This document shows positions 63,421-64,000 of a DNA stretch of 64,000 bases, piece by piece. The position numbers were made by a program, and so were the translations under genes. Position 1 is the stretch's first letter. Each line of letters starts with the position of its first letter. This stretch comes from Acanthornis magna (Eukaryota > Chordata > Aves > Passeriformes > Acanthizidae), in NCBI GenBank assembly GCA_036785705.1, contig JAWUZG010000004.1:10016501-10080500 (forward strand), given 5' to 3'. The notes beneath the pieces are model-generated. The model did no database searches. It saw only the letters and a program-made list of their open reading frames with translations, and was not told the origin of the DNA.

Positions 63421-64000
63421 AACCAAAAAAACCAAACCCAAAAAAAAAAAAAAAACAAACAAAAAAAAAAAAAAAACCAAAAAACACTATGAACATTGCC
63501 AAGTGAGTTGAACTAAAGAAGTATTAAATACAGAAATATTTAAATGGTTACATACTTTTGGATCTGACCCTACAGTCACAGTCAAGTTACTAATATTGCA
63601 ATTGAAAAAAAGAGAAAAAAGATTATGAATTCACTAAAAGTGTGAATGGCGCTACAGGCAATTTAAGTTAACTTCCTACAATAGTAGTTCAAAATGACCC
63701 TAATCTTAATTTTACTTCATTCTACTTTAAATCATGCTCGCAAAACCATATAGAAGTTTTAAGCAGCATGATGTTCTTTTTATTTTCATTTTATTTATTC
63801 TCTTTCTGTAAATTAAGTGGAGCAGTTAATATTTTTTCCTCTGCCCCTCTTCCCCAGTGGTACAATAGGTACAATTTAAAGACCCTGCACATGCCCCAGG
63901 TGAGCTGAGGTGTTATTTTGCTGTTGGAAATGTGCAACACTTATACATTGTATGACAGCTAAATAAAATAATTTTTAAAACATAATTGGATAAATATGTG
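62221..64000. other. Unique AT-rich non-coding DNA with one A/C-rich tract
   Basis: Apart from the (AAAAC)n tract at 63366-63486, I see no repeat, exon or RNA gene up to the window edge. Confidence 0.55.
63366..63486. repeat. (AAAAC)n/(AAAC)n A-rich tract
   Basis: About 120 bp with regular AAAAC pentamers (63372-63417), then AAAAAAACC units and long A runs. Only A and C occur. It is a hypermutable, likely polymorphic tract with no attached retroelement that I can see. Confidence 0.92.

Overview
This window looks like a stretch of a bird genome, either a gene desert or the inside of one very large intron. The evidence is the repeats. It holds several CR1 LINE fragments ending in the avian type of CR1 3' end (a GATGATCTT..GGTCCCTTCCAAC-like block followed by ATTCTATGA/ATTCTGTGAT), plus three solo LTRs of a widespread avian ERVL-like family. 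The DNA is AT-rich by eye and low in CpG. I recognise no protein-coding exon, no rRNA or tRNA gene, and nothing prokaryotic (no operons, CRISPR or insertion sequences). The open reading frames present are short (143 codons at most). They are explained by CR1 coding remnants, by A/T-rich low-complexity tracts, or by chance.

Layout. 0-1.2 kb: an old CR1 ORF2 fragment (reverse transcriptase to C-terminus) on the minus strand. 1.2-7.6 kb: unique DNA with a CR1 3' end at 5.9-6.1 kb. 7.66-8.23 kb: the best-preserved solo LTR (minus), with an imperfect 5-bp target duplication. 8.2-16 kb: AT-rich unique DNA with a CR1 3' end at 10.9-11.0 kb and a homeodomain-site-rich block near 15.3-15.6 kb. 16.0-18.6 kb: two more LTRs of the same superfamily, in opposite orientations, with a long A/C-rich tract between them. 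19.9-20.3 kb: a very old CR1/L3-like fragment, followed by a CpG-bearing, exon-like segment at 20.3-20.55 kb. 23.4-24.05 kb: a clear CR1 fragment, followed closely by a 19-base G run and, at 25.0 kb, a 37-base A run. 25-46.5 kb: mostly unique DNA with low-complexity tracts and several possible conserved non-coding stretches. 46.5-46.7, 58.9-59.0 and 61.8-62.2 kb: CR1 fragments on the plus strand. The remainder is unique DNA ending near an (AAAAC)n tract at 63.4 kb.

No genes are seen working together here. The most plausible function of the non-repeat DNA is cis-regulatory, but that is inference: conservation cannot be measured from one sequence. I found no convincing new biological system. 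The items most worth checking are the exon-like CpG-bearing segment at 20.32-20.55 kb, the short-motif repeat at 54.79-54.88 kb, the best-preserved LTR as a possible minus-strand promoter, and the candidate conserved blocks.
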